From assembly GCA_031258355.1 (NCBI GenBank), contig JAIRMZ010000019.1, forward strand, positions 1 through 5,821: a stretch of 5,821 nt of DNA, written 5' to 3'. A model generated the notes under the pieces. That model was given only the letters and a program-made list of their open reading frames with translations, was not told where the DNA came from and did no database searches. The position numbers and the translations under genes are program-made. The stretch is from Holosporales bacterium. Its GTDB lineage: Bacteria; Pseudomonadota; Alphaproteobacteria; UBA3830; JAIRMZ01. Positions 5,679-5,821 of the stretch are shown here, in pieces (within the stretch, counting starts at the first letter, position 1; each line of letters opens with the position of its first letter).

Positions 5679-5821
5679 ATCGAAAGATTCTGTCAGAGTT
5701 ATAACTAACGAAAAAGGTGTATTCTTTTTTAGAACACCTTCAAAAGTTACAATTGATACTATCACTGCTGAATCCTCCAGGACAAAAAAAGGAAATCTTC
5801 TCGCTATCCTACATGCAGATT
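5638..5821 (+). pseudogene. C-terminal extension of the frameshifted C10 protease, runs off the window
   Basis: Frame 1 is open from just after the TAG at 5635 to the end of the window, about 61 codons, with no start codon of its own. It reads naturally on from KVLG in frame 3: IDISYTVNSDKSKDSVRV, then NEKGVFFFRTPSKVTIDTITAE and finally LLAILHAD. The N-terminal part (YDIS-type segment after KVLG) completes a carboxypeptidase-regulatory-like or similar beta-sandwich domain; what follows may start another domain. The best join is at about 5649, where skipping one A turns GCG TAT AGA into GCG TAT GAT ATC (A-Y-D-I). The true C-terminus is outside the window. Confidence 0.6.

Overview
The window looks like bacterial chromosomal DNA from a motile, probably anaerobic, Gram-negative-type organism. 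A Synergistota-like host is my best guess. It rests only on the general look of the chemoreceptor and on a C10 (streptopain-family) protease followed by a C-terminal extension domain. There is no rRNA, tRNA or other phylogenetic marker here, so the assignment is weak. No CRISPR array, tRNA or rRNA was seen.

Layout. (1) 1-2223: a GC-rich region (sampled blocks 55-70% G+C) holding one complete methyl-accepting chemotaxis protein. (2) 2224-3178: about 950 bases without a convincing gene, AT-rich. It starts with a 91-bp element bounded by 28-bp imperfect inverted repeats and a 7-bp direct repeat, a MITE-like structure sitting 16 bases after the chemoreceptor stop. Further in are several hairpins and palindromes, an Arg-rich mini-ORF and a short open stretch without a start codon. 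(3) 3179-5821: an AT-rich block (one sampled block 28% G+C) with two overlapping genes on the + strand. The first encodes an unrecognised 283-aa protein with an N-terminal hydrophobic segment. The second is a secreted C10 cysteine protease with a signal peptide, a Spi-type propeptide, a catalytic domain and the start of a C-terminal carboxypeptidase-regulatory-like domain. It runs off the right edge.

The protease gene is broken as read. Its homology moves from frame 1 to frame 3 between about 5142 and 5168, and back to frame 1 between about 5638 and 5678. The catalytic Cys and catalytic His therefore lie in different reading frames. The two shifts cancel, so this is either a recent pseudogene or a sequence carrying two single-base errors. 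A 140-bp patch of 54% G+C (5511-5650), flanked by about 34-35% G+C, lies inside the C-terminal domain and ends at the second shift.

The upstream 283-aa gene and the protease share an ATGA stop/start overlap and a strong purine-rich ribosome binding site, so they are probably co-translated. Some C10 proteases are encoded beside dedicated inhibitors, so the 283-aa protein is a candidate partner of the protease. Its sequence alone does not show what it does. The chemoreceptor is separate from this pair in composition, and the MITE-like element lies close to the compositional boundary.
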